Of a stretch of DNA of 64,000 nt, positions 12,690-24,405 are shown one piece after another (within the stretch, counting starts at the first letter, position 1; each line of letters opens with the position of its first letter). The DNA comes from Thinopyrum elongatum (taxonomy: Eukaryota > Streptophyta > Magnoliopsida > Poales > Poaceae): positions 36,848,755 to 36,912,754 of the forward strand of contig CM022299.1 in the NCBI GenBank assembly GCA_011799875.1, in the 5' to 3' direction. Made by a program: the position numbers and the translations under genes. Under the pieces are notes generated by a model that was not told the origin of the DNA, ran no database searches, and worked only from the letters and a program-made list of their open reading frames with translations.

Positions 12690-13211
12690 GGATGTTTGCC
12701 GCATATCACACACATCTTGTTTATGTGAAACATTTCTGTTCTCTCGGCTCAACACAAACAGTTTATCGGAATAAAGTGTATGCCCTCCATTGCACACACC
12801 TTGATCTGGCCGAACCATTTCTGTTGCATTGCCTAATCGAAAACAGTTCATCCGAGTGAACCGTATGCCGTATATCGCACACACCTTGATCTGGCTGACC
12901 ATTTCTTTTGTGTTGCCTAATCACAAACAATTCATCCGAGTGAACTGTATACCGTATATCGCACATACCTTCATCTGACTGCCCATTTCTGTTGTTCCGC
13001 CTCATCACAAACAGTTCATTGAACTGAACCGTATGCCCCACAACACACACGCAACTAAAATCTGAACCTTGTTTGATGTATCCGCCATCACAAACGTTTT
13101 GCATCTTTTTTGACGGGTTTTTACATCACCGTTTGCGATTAATGCATCGCACACAGTTTCATCAAAGGGTCTCCGATTGTAGTGTCGCGTTAGCAGCATC
13201 CTGCAGTAGTG
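12690..13211 (-). repeat. C1-left terminal and subterminal repeats
   Basis: Roughly 80-bp direct repeats carry 'cacaaacagttcatccgagtgaac' variants followed by 'gtatatcgcacacaccttgatctgg' variants. The outer part has 'acatcaccgtttgcgatt' and 'cgcacacagtttcatc', then the TIR to 13211. In CACTA elements such repeats bind the element's TnpA-like protein; here that is inference. 12270-12690 holds only the leader of gene A. Confidence 0.85.
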
Positions 13212-16200
13212 CTTGCATTTGTTTTGAGATATAAAGATGGTGATATTAGAGTCATGCTAGTGAATAATTGTGGATTAGAAAGAATATATGTGTTAAGGTT
13301 TGTGATTCGCGAAGCATGCACGCATGGTCTCTAGTTATGCGATGAAGTTGGAGCATGATTTATTTTTTATTGTCTTCCTTATGAGTGGCGGTCGGGGACG
13401 AGCGATGGTCTTTCCCTACCAATCTATCCCCCTAGGAGCATGCGTATTAGTACTTTGCTTCGATGGCTAATAAATTTTACAATAAGTATGTGAGTTTTTT
13501 ATGACTAATGTCGAGTCCATGGATTATACGCACTCTCACCCTTCCATCTTTGCTAGCCACTCTAGTACCGTGCAACTTTCGCCGATGCATTAAACCCACC
13601 ATATACCTTCCTCAAAACAGCCACCATACCTACCTATTATGGCATTTTCATAGGCATTTCGAGATATATTGCCATGCAACTTCCACCGTTCTATTTTATT
13701 ATGACACACACCATCATTGCATATTGGTCTCATATACATGAGGCATTCATATAGAGTCATATATTTGTTCTAGTATCGAGTTGTAATTCTTGAGTTGTAA
13801 GTAAATAAAAGTGTGATGATCATCATTATTAGAGAATTGTCCCATGTGAGGAAAGGATGATGGAGACTATGATTCCCTCACAAGTCGGGATGAGACTTCG
13901 GACTTGAAAATAAAAAGAGGCCGAAGAGCCCAAAATAAAAAAGAGAGGCCAAAGACCCCAAAACAAAAAAAATGAGAGAAAAAGAGAGAAGGGACAATGT
14001 TACTATCCTTTTCCACACTTGTGCTTCAAAGTAGCACCATGTTCTTCATGATGAGAGTCTCCTATTTTGTCACTTTCATATATTACTAGTGGAAATTTTT
14101 CATTATAGAACTTGGCTTGTATATTCCAATGATGGGCTTCCTCAAATTACCCTAGTTCTTCGTGAGCAAGCAAGTTGCATGCACACCCATTTAGTTTTCT
14201 TTTGAGCCTTCATACACTTATAGCTCTAGTGCATCCGTTGCATGGCATTCCTTACTCACTCGCATCGATATCAATTGTTGGGCATCTCCACAGCCTATTA
14301 ATTTGCCTAGTTGATGTGAGATTTTCTCCTTTTTTGTCTTCTTCACACAAACTCCACCATCATATTCTATTCCACCTATAGTGCTATATCCATGGCTCAA
14401 GGTCATGTATTGCGTGAGAGTTGAAAAAGCTTGAGAACACTAAAAGTATCAAACAATTGCTTGGCTTGTCATCGGGGTTGTGCATGATAAATACTTTGTG
14501 TGATGAAGATAGAGCATGACAAGATTATATGATTTTGTACGGATAACTTTCTTTAGTCATGATATTTTGAGAAGACATGATTGCTTTATTAGTATGCTTG
14601 AAGTATTATTATATTTATGTCAATATTAAATGTTTGTTTTGAATCTTATGGATCTGAATATTCATGCCAAAATAAGAAAGATTACATGATAAACATGTTA
14701 GATAGCATTCCACATCAAAAATTCTGTTTTTATCATTTACCTACTCGAGGACGAGCACGAATTAAGCTTGGGGATGCTTGATACGTCTCCAATGTATCTA
14801 TAATTTTTTATTGTTCCATGCTATTATATTATCCATCTTGGATGTTTTATATGCATTATTATGTTATTTTCTATCTTTTTTGGGGCTAACCAATTAATCT
14901 AGTGCCCAGTGCCAGTTGCTGTTATTTCCTTGTTTTTGACTTTTACAGAAAATTAATACCAAACGGAACGAAACATTTTGACGATTTTTATTGGACCAGA
15001 AGACAACCACGAAGCTTCGGGAGGAGGCCAGAAGAGCGACGAGAGGGCCACAAGCCTGGAGGGCGCGCCCTAGGGGGGGCACCCCCCAAGCTTGTGGGCT
15101 CCTCGGGACTCTACTAACCCTAATTCCCGCTCCATAAATACCCAAATATTCCTCGTATACCAAAAGGCACCCAAAAATGCTTTTTCAACGCCGCAAGCTT
15201 CTGTTCTCGTGAGATCCCATCTTGGAGCCTTTTCTGGCACTCTGTCAGAGGGGGATTCGATCACAGAGGGCTTCTACATCAACCTTGCTGCACTTCCGAT
15301 GATGTGTGAGTTGTTTACGATAGACCTACGGGTCCATAGCTAGTAGCTAGATGATTTCTTCTCTCTTTTTGATCTTCAATACAATGTTCTCCTCGATGTT
15401 CTGGGAGATCTATTCGATATAATCTTCTTTTGCGGTGCGTTTGTTGAAATCTGATGAATTGTGGATTTATGATCAGATTATCTATGAATATTATTTAAGT
15501 CTTCTCTGAACTCTTTTATGCATGATTAAGATAGCTTTGTATTTCTCTCCGATCTATTGATTTGATTTGGCCAACTAGATTGATTTATCTTGCATTGGGA
15601 GAGGTGCTTTGTGATGGGTTCAATCTTGCGGTGTGCTCATCCAGTGACAGTAGGGGTAGCGAGGCACGTATTTGTATTGTTGCCATTAAGGATAAAAAGA
15701 TGGGGTTTATACCATATTTTTTGGATCTATCCATCTACATAAAGTCATCTTGCTTAAGGCATTACTCCGTTCTTGTTAACTTAATACACTAGATGCATGC
15801 TGGATAGCGGTCGATGTTTGGACTAATAGTAGTAGATGCAGAATCGTTTCGGTCTAGTTGTCACGGACGTGATGCCTATATTCATGATTATTTCCTTAGA
15901 TATCGTCATAACTTTTCGCTTTTCTATCAATTGCTCAACAGTAATTTGTTACCCACCGTATGTGTTCTTTCAAGAGAGAAGCCTCTAGTAAAAACTATGG
16001 CCCCCGGGTCTATTTCTCATCATATTATTTTCAAATCTATAAAACAAAAAATACAAAAAAGAACCTTGCTGCAATTTATTTACCTTTACTTTATTTTGCA
16101 CTTTTACTTATCTTTTATACTTATCTCTATCAGATCTCATCCTTGCAATTAACCGTGAAAGGATTGACAACCCCTTTTTCGTGTTGGGTGCTAGTATTTG

Positions 16201-16351
16201 TTTGTTTGTGTAGGTGTAACTATTGGAGAATTGGGTGTTCCTTCTACTGCATTGATACCTTGGTTCTTAACTGAGGGAAATACTTATCTCTACTTTGCTG
16301 CATCACCCTTTATTCTTCAAAGGAAAACCAACGCAAGCTCAAGAAATAGCA
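13212..16351 (+). mobile_element. Athila-type element A, 3' end with 3' LTR
   Basis: The internal sequence 13212-14778 is non-coding and matches element B: 13215-13690 corresponds to about 42340-42890. It includes the 'ttgagttgtaagtaaataaaagtg' segment and a purine-rich 'aagcttggggatgct' directly before the LTR, the likely polypurine tract. The 5' side ends at the C1-left terminus. Short frames in 13508-14400 have no recognisable domain. Confidence 0.8.
14779..16351 (+). mobile_element. 3' LTR of Athila-type element A
   Basis: This LTR of 1,573 bp starts TGATACGTCTCCAATG and ends '..caagaaatagca'. The 'ttgataccttggttctt' and 'ctttgctgcatcaccctt' blocks near the end are typical of this Triticeae LTR type. 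It belongs to a different subfamily from the LTR of element B (CTCCAATG against CTCCGTCG), so A and B are not two halves of one insertion. Confidence 0.8.
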
Positions 16352-17490
16352 ACGGACAGCGGCATTGAATGGGCACGGTAGATACTCGTCCCGTCCCGTC
16401 CATTCACGTGTCTCCGGTATTGAACAGGTGTGGACACCGGAGACGCGTCGTGGACGGCGCCCTTGGCTGGCGTGCCGCTTCAATGGCGGAGGTAGTGAGA
16501 GGTCAAGTCTGCCCTGAGCCGTCTTCAATGTAGAGTTGCGCGCTCTACAACGGCATGAATGCAGGCAGCTGGAACCGTGAGCGAACACGGGAGGGGGGGA
16601 GGGGTTTGGTGGGCCAGGGTGATCAGAAGCGGGCTTGGGATCGGTCCGGAGTCCCGCAAACCTCCCCACGTTTGTCTCCGGTTTGCGGTAGAAATCGTGT
16701 CTGGACTGATATATGTCGACGTTATATGGCTTTCGCGGTCCGAACAACGTTACCCAAACGGTTGCAGGAGGTTTATGGGTCCGTCTTGAAAAAGCCCTAA
16801 GCACCACCACCATGGCGGAAGGTACTAAGCATTTGGCGGAAATTAGCTTCCCCAAACGAACTGCCATTTCAAGCGCCTTCCGCCAACTAGTGTTTTAATA
16901 ACTGTCTAACTTAGTTTTATAAAATATATTAGCATAATTAGCACCTTCCGCCAAATGCACATACATACTATACAGTCTTATGTCAAATTAGCATACTACC
17001 TTCCGCCAAATGCTAGAATGGCTCTCGCCAAGTGCCGCGGACGCAAAGTACAGACAGTACGCGGTGGCTTTTCATTGTCCAGACGGATGCCTGGACTACC
17101 GTAAAGCCCCTCTTTGTTTGGTTCCGGTTTGCGAGATTTTGAACGTCTAGACTGGTTTGTGGATCGATGAGGTACCGCGTTGGATGATAAACTACGGCAA
17201 CTATGTCCAAGCGTATGCGGGCGTCTTGATGGTCAGTTTTGAAGATGCCCTAAGTTTTTTTTTTTTTGAGAAGTGAAGATGCCCTAAGTAACACTAAGTA
17301 AGAAGGATGGGCTAAACCTGCTCGGTAAAGAGGGATTGATTACCCGGGCGCGCCCATGTATCGCTTTTTTTAGGGATGCCTATGTATGGCTTGACGCGAG
17401 GCAGTAGGACGTCTTGCTTCAGGCAGCCGCTAGATTGTTCCGGCCTAGCGCGAACCACAAGCCTTCAGTGCTTTTCGTTCACATTTTTGC
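16352..17490. other. unassigned sequence with MITE-like pieces
   Basis: No gene seen. A short inverted repeat (gtgtctccggt at 16408, accggagac at 16436) lies near the left. 16812-17010 carries five copies of TTCCGCC on one strand or the other, three as TTCCGCCAAATGC, arranged as an inverted pair around an AT-rich centre: a MITE-like insertion. 'gaagatgccctaag' occurs twice (about 17240 and 17274), flanking a T-run, like the 'gggcatctt' termini of common Triticeae MITEs. Confidence 0.4.
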
Positions 17491-17679
17491 ATTCAGTTTT
17501 TGTTCTATTATTTTACCTTTGCTTGTATTTTGGTTAATATATCTATTATCATTTTGTATACAAAACTTGAAAAAAGCAATCATGCATTAGAAAAATGTTA
17601 GGCGTGTATACACAAATGTAATAGAGACATAAAAAAGTTGAAAATATTAATCATATATTTGAAAAATGTTAAACATGTA

Positions 17680-17760
17680 CTACGTCAGTACCAAAATATA
17701 TGACGTATTTGCAGTTCAAACTAAAATGTAAAAACGTCTTATATTTTGGTATGGAGGGAG
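17680..17760. mobile_element. Stowaway MITE, 81 bp
   Basis: Flanked by TA (17678-17679 and 17761-17762). The ends are imperfect inverted repeats: 'ctacgtcagtaccaaaatat' against 'atattttggtatggagggag'. The core 'tgcagttcaaactaaaatg' matches the widespread grass Stowaway type with 'aaaaacgtcttatatt'. Confidence 0.85.
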
Positions 17761-18008
17761 TATATATATATAATGTATGATGTGCATGAAAAAAATAGAC
17801 ATAAAAAATATAAGTTTTTTAAAATGTTAATCATGTATTTTAAAAATATTAAAAGTGTATATAAAAATGTTCATGGTATATGTACGAAAAATGTACAATA
17901 TGTATGTAAAAAGTAGACATAGAAAAATATGGGTTTCAAAAATGTTAATTATGTATTTGAAAACAAATATGTATATCTAAAATGTTCCTGATGTATACAA
18001 CAAATATA

Positions 18009-18108
18009 CACCCTCCGATCCAAATTAGTTGTCGCTCAAACGGATGTATGTAGCACCGAAATACGTCTAGATACGTCCATTTCAGTGACAACTAAAATGG
18101 GTCAGAGG
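18009..18108. mobile_element. Stowaway MITE, 100 bp
   Basis: TA duplications lie at 18007-18008 and 18109-18110. The left arm 'caccctccgatccaaattag' pairs with the right arm 'actaaaatgggtcagagg'; the internal 'aaatacgtctagatacgtcc' is palindromic. A familiar Triticeae Stowaway type. Confidence 0.85.
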
Positions 18109-18350
18109 TATGTTTATGGAACAAGTAGACATAAAAAAGATATAAGTTTAAAAAATGTTAATCATGTATTCGAAAATGTTAAACATCTATATAAAAAAGT
18201 TCCTGATGTATATAAAATATATTTAATGTGTATGGGAAAAACTAGTCATAAAAAAATATTAATCGTGTATTTGAAAAACATGAACGTGTATACAAGAAGT
18301 GTTCCTGATGTATACGAAAACCATTGAATGTGCATGGAAAAAATTTGCAT

Positions 18351-19189
18351 TAAAAAATAAAAGTAAAACATCATTGAAAAGTGAAAGCCGAGAAAGAAAC
18401 AAAGAGAACAAAAAAGGCAAAAAAAAAACCATTGAAAATCATGAAAGAAATGAAGAAACCCAATCAAAAACGAAGAAAACAGAAAATCAAAGAACAAAGG
18501 TGAAGAAACAAAAGAAACCCGAATGAAAAGTAAAATATAATAAAATGAAAAAGAAAAAGAAAAAGAAAAAAACTATAAAAAAGGCCAGTATGTGGAACTA
18601 AGTGAGCGAGCGACCTGGGCGCGAGCAGATGACCTGAGCTAATGGGCCAGCCCTATATGCGCGTGCCTTCGAGACAGATGGATGCTATTCTCGCTATAAG
18701 GGAGATATAGCATTCACGTTGATCACGAGTCAAGATTGTATTTAGCCTAACGTGGCCATAGTTCTCTAAATGAATAAAGTGGACTGAATTTAGCCTAAAA
18801 TAATTTTACAAAGAGAAAATTTGAGATCACTAATTAGAGTGCAAAGGTCACTCACACCTTCTCTCGCGATGACAAGTGGCGCACTGCATGTGTGGCACTT
18901 GTCACAACTAAGAGTTTTTGGCTTTTTTGTTAGATTCATTTTTTTTCAAAATGTTTTACCTCTTGAACTTATGTCCAAATGACGAACCATTTCACTGTTC
19001 AGTTTCTTGTGTCGAGATTCGAAACTAGACCCTATATTGATAAGTTTCGACGAACTTTTTCATTCCGAAAAAGGGACCGTAGAACTAAAAACAGGGAAAA
19101 ACAAAAACGAAAAAAAATAAGAAAATAGAATCGGGAAAAACAGGAAAATCAAAAAAATGAAAACCAAACAACGGAAGCAAAACCGTGTT
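18351..19189. other. A-rich low-complexity sequence, no gene
   Basis: 18351-18600 is A-rich with many 'gaaa' runs and gives lysine-rich frames that are composition artefacts. 18600-19189 shows no gene, and I recognise nothing specific in it. Confidence 0.5.
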
Positions 19190-19530
19190 TTCACCTTTTT
19201 TCTAAAGCACAACTGTGCTTTTCATTTTTTGGGAAGCACGGTTGTGCTTCACCTTAAGCACGGTTGTGCTTTTCACTTACCGTAAAGCATAGTTGTGCCA
19301 CCCGAAAAGCACAACTGTGATTTTACCACAAGCACAACTGTGTTTTTCACTTTTCAAGAAGCACAGTTGTGCTTCTCGCGAAAGCACATCCGTGCTTTTC
19401 ACTTTTTAAAAAGCACGGTCGTGGAAAGGCTAAAGCACAATTGTGCTTTTCCGTGAAGCACAACTATGATTTCCACTTTTGAGAAGCACAAGCGTGCTTC
19501 ACGGAAAAGCATAGCTATGCCTCACGATAA
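19190..19530. repeat. array of short palindromes (AAGCACAACTGTGCTT type)
   Basis: About thirteen units of the form aagcac-aact/ggtt-gtgctt, each a small palindrome, are spaced roughly 20-30 bp apart and separated by 'ttttcac' or 'tcgcgaa'. Several units have a mismatch on one side only, so symmetry is decaying. Confidence 0.8.
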
Positions 19531-19895
19531 AGCAGATAGGAGAAAAAAAATCACGATAACTTAGGAAAAACTAAGCAAAATCTAAAATCCCAGAAAACCC
19601 GAAAAAACCCGAGAAAACCCCAAAACACGTGCATACACTAAAAAATAACATCCCATAGGTACACCAGCGCGTTACACATGGCAGCTCCCGAGTGACAGCT
19701 GGAGGGCCCCGTGAAGGGGTACCCTCCAGTTTGTCGCTCCCGAGAAAATAGAATCGTGTTTCTCGCAAGTGTGTGGCGTAGCGAGTTGCAGCCTTGCAGG
19801 TGTGGCCACGAGCGAAGGCTCGTGGCTAGACGATGAGCGAGGGGCAGACTTGGCGCCTTCGTCAATTCCTTTGGAAAGATCGAAAGTCCTATTCT

Positions 19896-20262
19896 GATCC
19901 CGATATCAAATGCACCATGATGAACAGTAAAATAAAAAATGTAAAAAATTATAAAAAAACTGATTTTTTTTGGTAAACTGTAACAAATCTTTTGTATGCT
20001 TGCAAAATTTCAGCACAAGATGACATCCATGGAAATCGTGGCAAAAAAATAAAATCGGTGGTTAAAAATTGTTTTTTTGAAAACATTTTTTGAGTACTGA
20101 TTTTGTTTTTTTGCACGACTTCCACGACTATCATCTCATGCTGAAATTTTGCAACAATACAAAATATTTGTTAAAGTTTACCAAAAAAAATAGAATTCTT
20201 TTGAATTCTTTTACTATTGTTTTGATTTTACTGTTTATCAGGGTGCAATTTGAGCTCGGGAG
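19896..20262. mobile_element. hairpin MITE, about 370 bp
   Basis: The two halves are inverted copies. The left arm 'gatcccgatatcaaatgcacc', 'ttttttttggtaaactgtaac' and 'gcaaaatttcagcacaagatg' returns inverted in 20080-20262. The terminal 8 bases (gatcccga/tcgggagc) are imperfect. I do not assign the superfamily. Confidence 0.7.
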
Positions 20263-20390
20263 CACATACTCCACATCCTGGTAAGATTGCTTTCTATGTA
20301 ACCTATCTGGGCTGGGGATTGATATGACTAGGGCTTAAATTTTGGGAATTTTCCATCGAGGATGATCATGACTAGAGAAAAATTCTAGTA

Positions 20391-20464
20391 CCTCTGTTCC
20401 ATAATATAAACCTTTTTGCAGATCAAATTGAACTGCAAAAACGTCTTATATTATAGGACGGAGG
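20391..20464. mobile_element. Stowaway MITE, 74 bp
   Basis: TA duplications lie at 20389-20390 and 20465-20466. The arms are 'cctctgttccataatataaa' and 'cgtcttatattataggacgg', with the typical core 'gatcaaattgaactgcaaaa'. Confidence 0.9.
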
Positions 20465-20466
20465 TA

Positions 20467-22721
20467 TTATTTCTTTGCTATTGTAACTTCTTGTTCTATA
20501 TTGATTTCAATTTCAATTGTATAAACAGTTGTCTTCTCATATAATGCACATTACAAGTGTTGTGTAGTTTCCAACGCTTATATTCTGTCTATGCTGTTTT
20601 GTCTTAGACATATATAATTTGAACTGTGTTTCTATCTTGAATTGGCAAAATATAATAGGATGATATAGACAATACAATGACCATAGTATATCGATATATG
20701 TTGGTTTCATGCTGTTATTATGTACTACTTTGCAATAAAAAACATGTTAGTATAATCATGTCCAACTTATTACTGAACTAGTTTACCTAAATGAGTTTCG
20801 TATAGTACATGCTAAACCTGTTATCTGTTTGCTTGCTCCTCTTTTAGAATGCTGATAGAATATTGAAAAAGAGTACCCCATTATGCAATGGTAAACGAAA
20901 TAATGCAGATAAGGTTCAAGATAGTAAGATAACCCTATTGGTCTGCAACAAAGCTAATAAAGCAGATAAGGAAAACTATCTTGAAGACAGTGAGACAACC
21001 CGAAAGTCTTGTCTTCATGTAGTGTTCGAGTTACTGACCACTACCGCTGGCACAAACTCTTCGAACTCGCTATCTGAATTAGTTTGGTTTCTTGAATCTC
21101 AACTACAAGTTGAAAGACATCGATCAACTATGTTGCAACAAGAAGCCAAAGGATTGAGGAAGTCCTACATAATTCAGATGCATACTTTGTGGTCCAACAG
21201 TAAACGTTGGAGGATATTAGCGCCAAACAAGAGAAAGCTAATAAGCTTGCTAAACTTATTGCCAGCATGATGGGTTTCCACGATAACGTTTCTTGAGCTC
21301 TTCTGAAGTGCTTTCAGTTCACTGGTGGCTTTGACTCCTAGGTATGTAATATGTTTCTTTGTTGTTGCCTATACTTGCACTGGTGGCGAACTTTGATGCC
21401 CGTTGGATGTAATATCTGTAATAGCCGTTATAACCTAGCGTTAGTTGCTTGTTTATTTATTTCCTTATAGTCTTGTTTATTTATTTGTTTATAACCACTG
21501 CAGTTTTTTTCCTCGGTTTGCTAGTGGCCGTAATAACCATGGGCCACACATGGACCGTGGCAACCATGGGCTTCCTACGGGACGTAGGATCCATGGGACA
21601 CATATGGGTCATACCATTCGTGGGCCACACCCGGACCGTAATATGGGCCATAAATAGGCTAGAAGCGGAATGGTCCGTTTATGGGCCCATAACAAAACAG
21701 GTCGTTAACAGGTCGGAAGACATCACATGCTTAATACTATCGACAGGCATAACATGCCATTAATGGGCCGAAATACACTATGAGGGAGAAATGGCCCAAT
21801 GGATTAACGGGTCACAAATGGGCCGAATGTAACCCTGGGCTATATTTGGCTCGGTAGCAGAACAGGCTGGTAACATACCAAAAGTAATCGAGTGCCGAAA
21901 ATGAGCCCAAGAAATTATGAGCTCTTAACAGGCCTAAAGATCACATGGGATGGGAACAGACCAACTGGATCGTGGGTCGTTAATGGGTCCATAGCCATTT
22001 ACTGTTCTTTATGGGCCAGAATCACCACGGGGCGTTAATGAGGCAAGAGATACAAAAGGCCTCATATGCGCTGAAAGACGTCAAGAGCCACACACGGACC
22101 AAAAGTGTCAACGGGTTGGAATCATATTGGATGGCCCACATGAACCTAATGGGTTGGATTATAATTGGCCATAACGGGTCGTGTGTACCCAGGCCATAAA
22201 TGGGCCATATGTGGACATGTCATTAACAGGCTTTCAATGGGCCAGCATGCTAACTTTTGACCAAGTCAAGTGGGCCGGCCTTTTTAACCTAAATGGGTCA
22301 CTATTGGGCCATGCCACGCGTCGGTGTTTCATGGGCGCACCTTGTTCATTGGTTGGATGACATCTGTCGTAGTGCAGAGCTGACACGTGGTTCCGTTGGT
22401 GAATGAGAATCTGGCACGTGGAAAATCGTCATTGGCCGGGGCTATTAACGGGTATCAGATCCAAAACCAGCACCCGGTAGCTGAATGGCGATCCTCTACG
22501 GTGGATGCCACATGTCGGTTACCCTTAGCGAAAACACTTACATGACGTGCCATTTATCATCATGAAAATTAACACTTCGTGACTATAAATGAGTCATGAA
22601 ACACTTCCGCAACAACACATGTATGATTATCTTGATTCTGTCATAAAATTGTAAGGATGTACATGAAAATGTGACCTACTATGACAAATATGTATGATCA
22701 CCGAAGCATTTTTTTGTAGTG
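20467..22721 (+). mobile_element. CACTA element C3, 3' part
   Basis: The right end is TTTTTTTGTAGTG at 22709-22721, the reverse complement of CACTACAAAAAAA. 21530-22330 is full of 'gggcca' and 'tgggccg' motifs on both strands, a subterminal repeat region. A coiled-coil gene remnant lies upstream. The 5' end was not found, so the left limit is nominal. 20467-20850 holds nothing recognisable apart from an acceptor-like 'ctcttttag' near 20850. Confidence 0.65.
20851..21294 (+). pseudogene. C3 coiled-coil protein, last exon, frameshifted
   Basis: An exon-like stretch follows the acceptor 'ctcttttag'. The open part includes SNSLSELVWFLESQLQVERH and a helical Gln/Glu-rich region to about GLRKS. 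The natural continuation, LEDISAKQEKANKLAKLI with heptads, is visible in another frame from about 21172 to 21294, interrupted by a TAA near 21200. So there is one frameshift plus one stop. It resembles accessory coiled-coil proteins of Triticeae CACTA elements; the function is unknown. Confidence 0.6.
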
Positions 22722-22724
22722 TAT

Positions 22725-24235
22725 TGATACGTCTCCGTCGTATCTATAATTTTTTATTGTTTCATGCCAATATTATACAACTTTCACATACTATTGGCAA
22801 CTTTTTATATGATTTATTGGACTAACCTATTGATCCAGTGCCCAGTGCCAGTTCCTGTTTGTTGCATTTTTTTGTTTCGCAGAATATCTATATCAAACGA
22901 AGTCCAAACACGATAAAAAATTATGGAGAATTATTTTGGAATATTTTTGATTTTTGGGAGGTGGAATCAACGCAAACGGGGGCCCACAGCTCCCAGGATA
23001 CACCAGGGCGCGCCCAGGCCCCAGGCGCACCCTGGTGTCTTGTGCCCTCCTCGTACGTCGGTTGGAGCTCTACTTCGAGCGCAAGGAAGCTTATATCCGG
23101 AAAAAATTGTGTTAAAATCTCAGCGCGATCGGAGTTACGGATCTCCGGATATTTAAGAAACGATTTTCGGTCAGATCTGGGTAGCGCGAAACAGAAGAGA
23201 ACAGAGAGGAAGATCCAATCTCAGAGGGGCTCCCGCCCCTCCGCTACCATGGAGGCCATGGACCAGAGGGGGAATTCTCCTCCCATCTAGGGGGAGGCCA
23301 AGGAAGAAGAAGGAGGGGGGCTCTCTCCCCCTCTCTCCCGGTCGCGCCGGAACGCCGCCGGGGCAATCATCGTGTGACGGTGATCTACTCCAACAACTCC
23401 ATCATCTTCACCAACAACTCCATCACCTTCCCCCATCTATATTCAGTGGTCCGCTCTCCCGCAACCTGTTGTACCCTCTACTTGAACATGGTGCTTTATG
23501 CTTCATATTATTATCCAATACTATGTTGCCATCCTATGATGTTTGAGTAAATCTATTTTGTCCTATGGGTTGATAGATGATCATGATTGGTTTGAGTTGT
23601 ATATTTTATTTTGGTGCTGTCCTATGGTGCCCTCCATGTCGCGCAAACGGAGGGATCCCCGCTGTAGGGTGTTGCAATACATTCATGGTTCGCTTATGGT
23701 GGATGGCGTGAGTGACAGAAGCACAGACCCGAGTTTGGGGGTCATTGCGTATGGGATAAAGAGCACTTGATACTTAATGCTATGGTTTGGTTTTATGACC
23801 TTAATGATCTTTAGTAGTTGCGGATGCTTGCTAGAGTTCCAATCATAAGTATCCAACTAGAGAAAGTATGTTAGCTCATGCCTTTCCCTCATATAAAATT
23901 GCAACAATGATCACCGGTTTAGTTATCGATCACCTAGGGACAATTCCGCAAATCCTATCACCACTTTTCCACACTCGCTTTATTAAATTGTTCTTTATTT
24001 AAACAACACCTAACTTTTATTTTCACGTTCTTTATTATCTTGCAAACCTATCCTACAAAGTACTTCTAGTTTTATTCTTGTTCTAGGTAAAGCAAACGTT
24101 AAGTGTGCGTAGAGTTGTATCGGTGGTCGATAGAACTTGAGCGAATATTCATTCTACCTTTAGCTCCTCGTTGGGTTCGACACTCTTATTTATCAAAAAA
24201 GGCTACAAACGATCCCCTATACTTGTGGGTTATCA
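22725..24235 (+). mobile_element. 5' LTR of Athila-type element B
   Basis: This LTR of 1,511 bp runs from TGATACGTCTCCGTCG to '..acttgtgggttatca'. It begins only three bases after the C3 terminus. It includes GC-rich sequence with 'ggcgcgcccaggccccaggc' near 23010, typical of this LTR type. The primer site follows directly. Confidence 0.9.
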
Positions 24236-24246
24236 AGACCTTTTTC

Positions 24247-24264
24247 TGGCGCCGTTGCCGGGGA
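24247..24264 (+). promoter_or_regulatory. primer binding site, tRNA-Asp
   Basis: TGGCGCCGTTGCCGGGGA is the exact complement of the 3' end of plant tRNA-Asp. It lies 11 bases after the LTR. This primer choice is a hallmark of the Athila lineage. Confidence 0.95.
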
Positions 24265-24405
24265 GCAATAGCGTGGGGTGAATATTCTCGTGTGTGCTTG
24301 TTTGCTTTATCACTAAGTAGTTTTTGTTTTGTGCTCTTATTTTCTATCTCTAGTTATGTGTAGGAAACGTAAAATACCAAAAAAATAGTTGTACCTACTA
24401 AACCA

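Larger units (their letters stand above)
3646..13211 (-). mobile_element. CACTA element C1, left copy (truncated)
   Basis: The right end reads CTGCAGTAGTG at 13201-13211, the reverse complement of CACTACTGCAG, the same terminus as C1-right at 42914. Everything from 3650 to 13211 is matched, inverted, by 42914-54407: subterminal repeats, gene A, gene B, the ~504-bp array, gene C and gene D. The far end is lost behind the Helitron terminus at 3645. It contains no TNP2 transposase, so it is probably non-autonomous. It lies in Athila element A, whose sequence starts at 13212. A Copia LTR fragment interrupts gene D. Confidence 0.85.
17490..18350. repeat. AT-rich degenerate tandem repeat
   Basis: Repeated blocks read 'aaaatgttaatcatgtattt', 'aaaatgttaaacatgtat', 'gttcctgatgtata' and 'agacataaaaaa', restarting near 17625, 17790, 17920, 18124 and 18245. 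Two Stowaway MITEs are inserted in it. No coding capacity. Confidence 0.7.
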
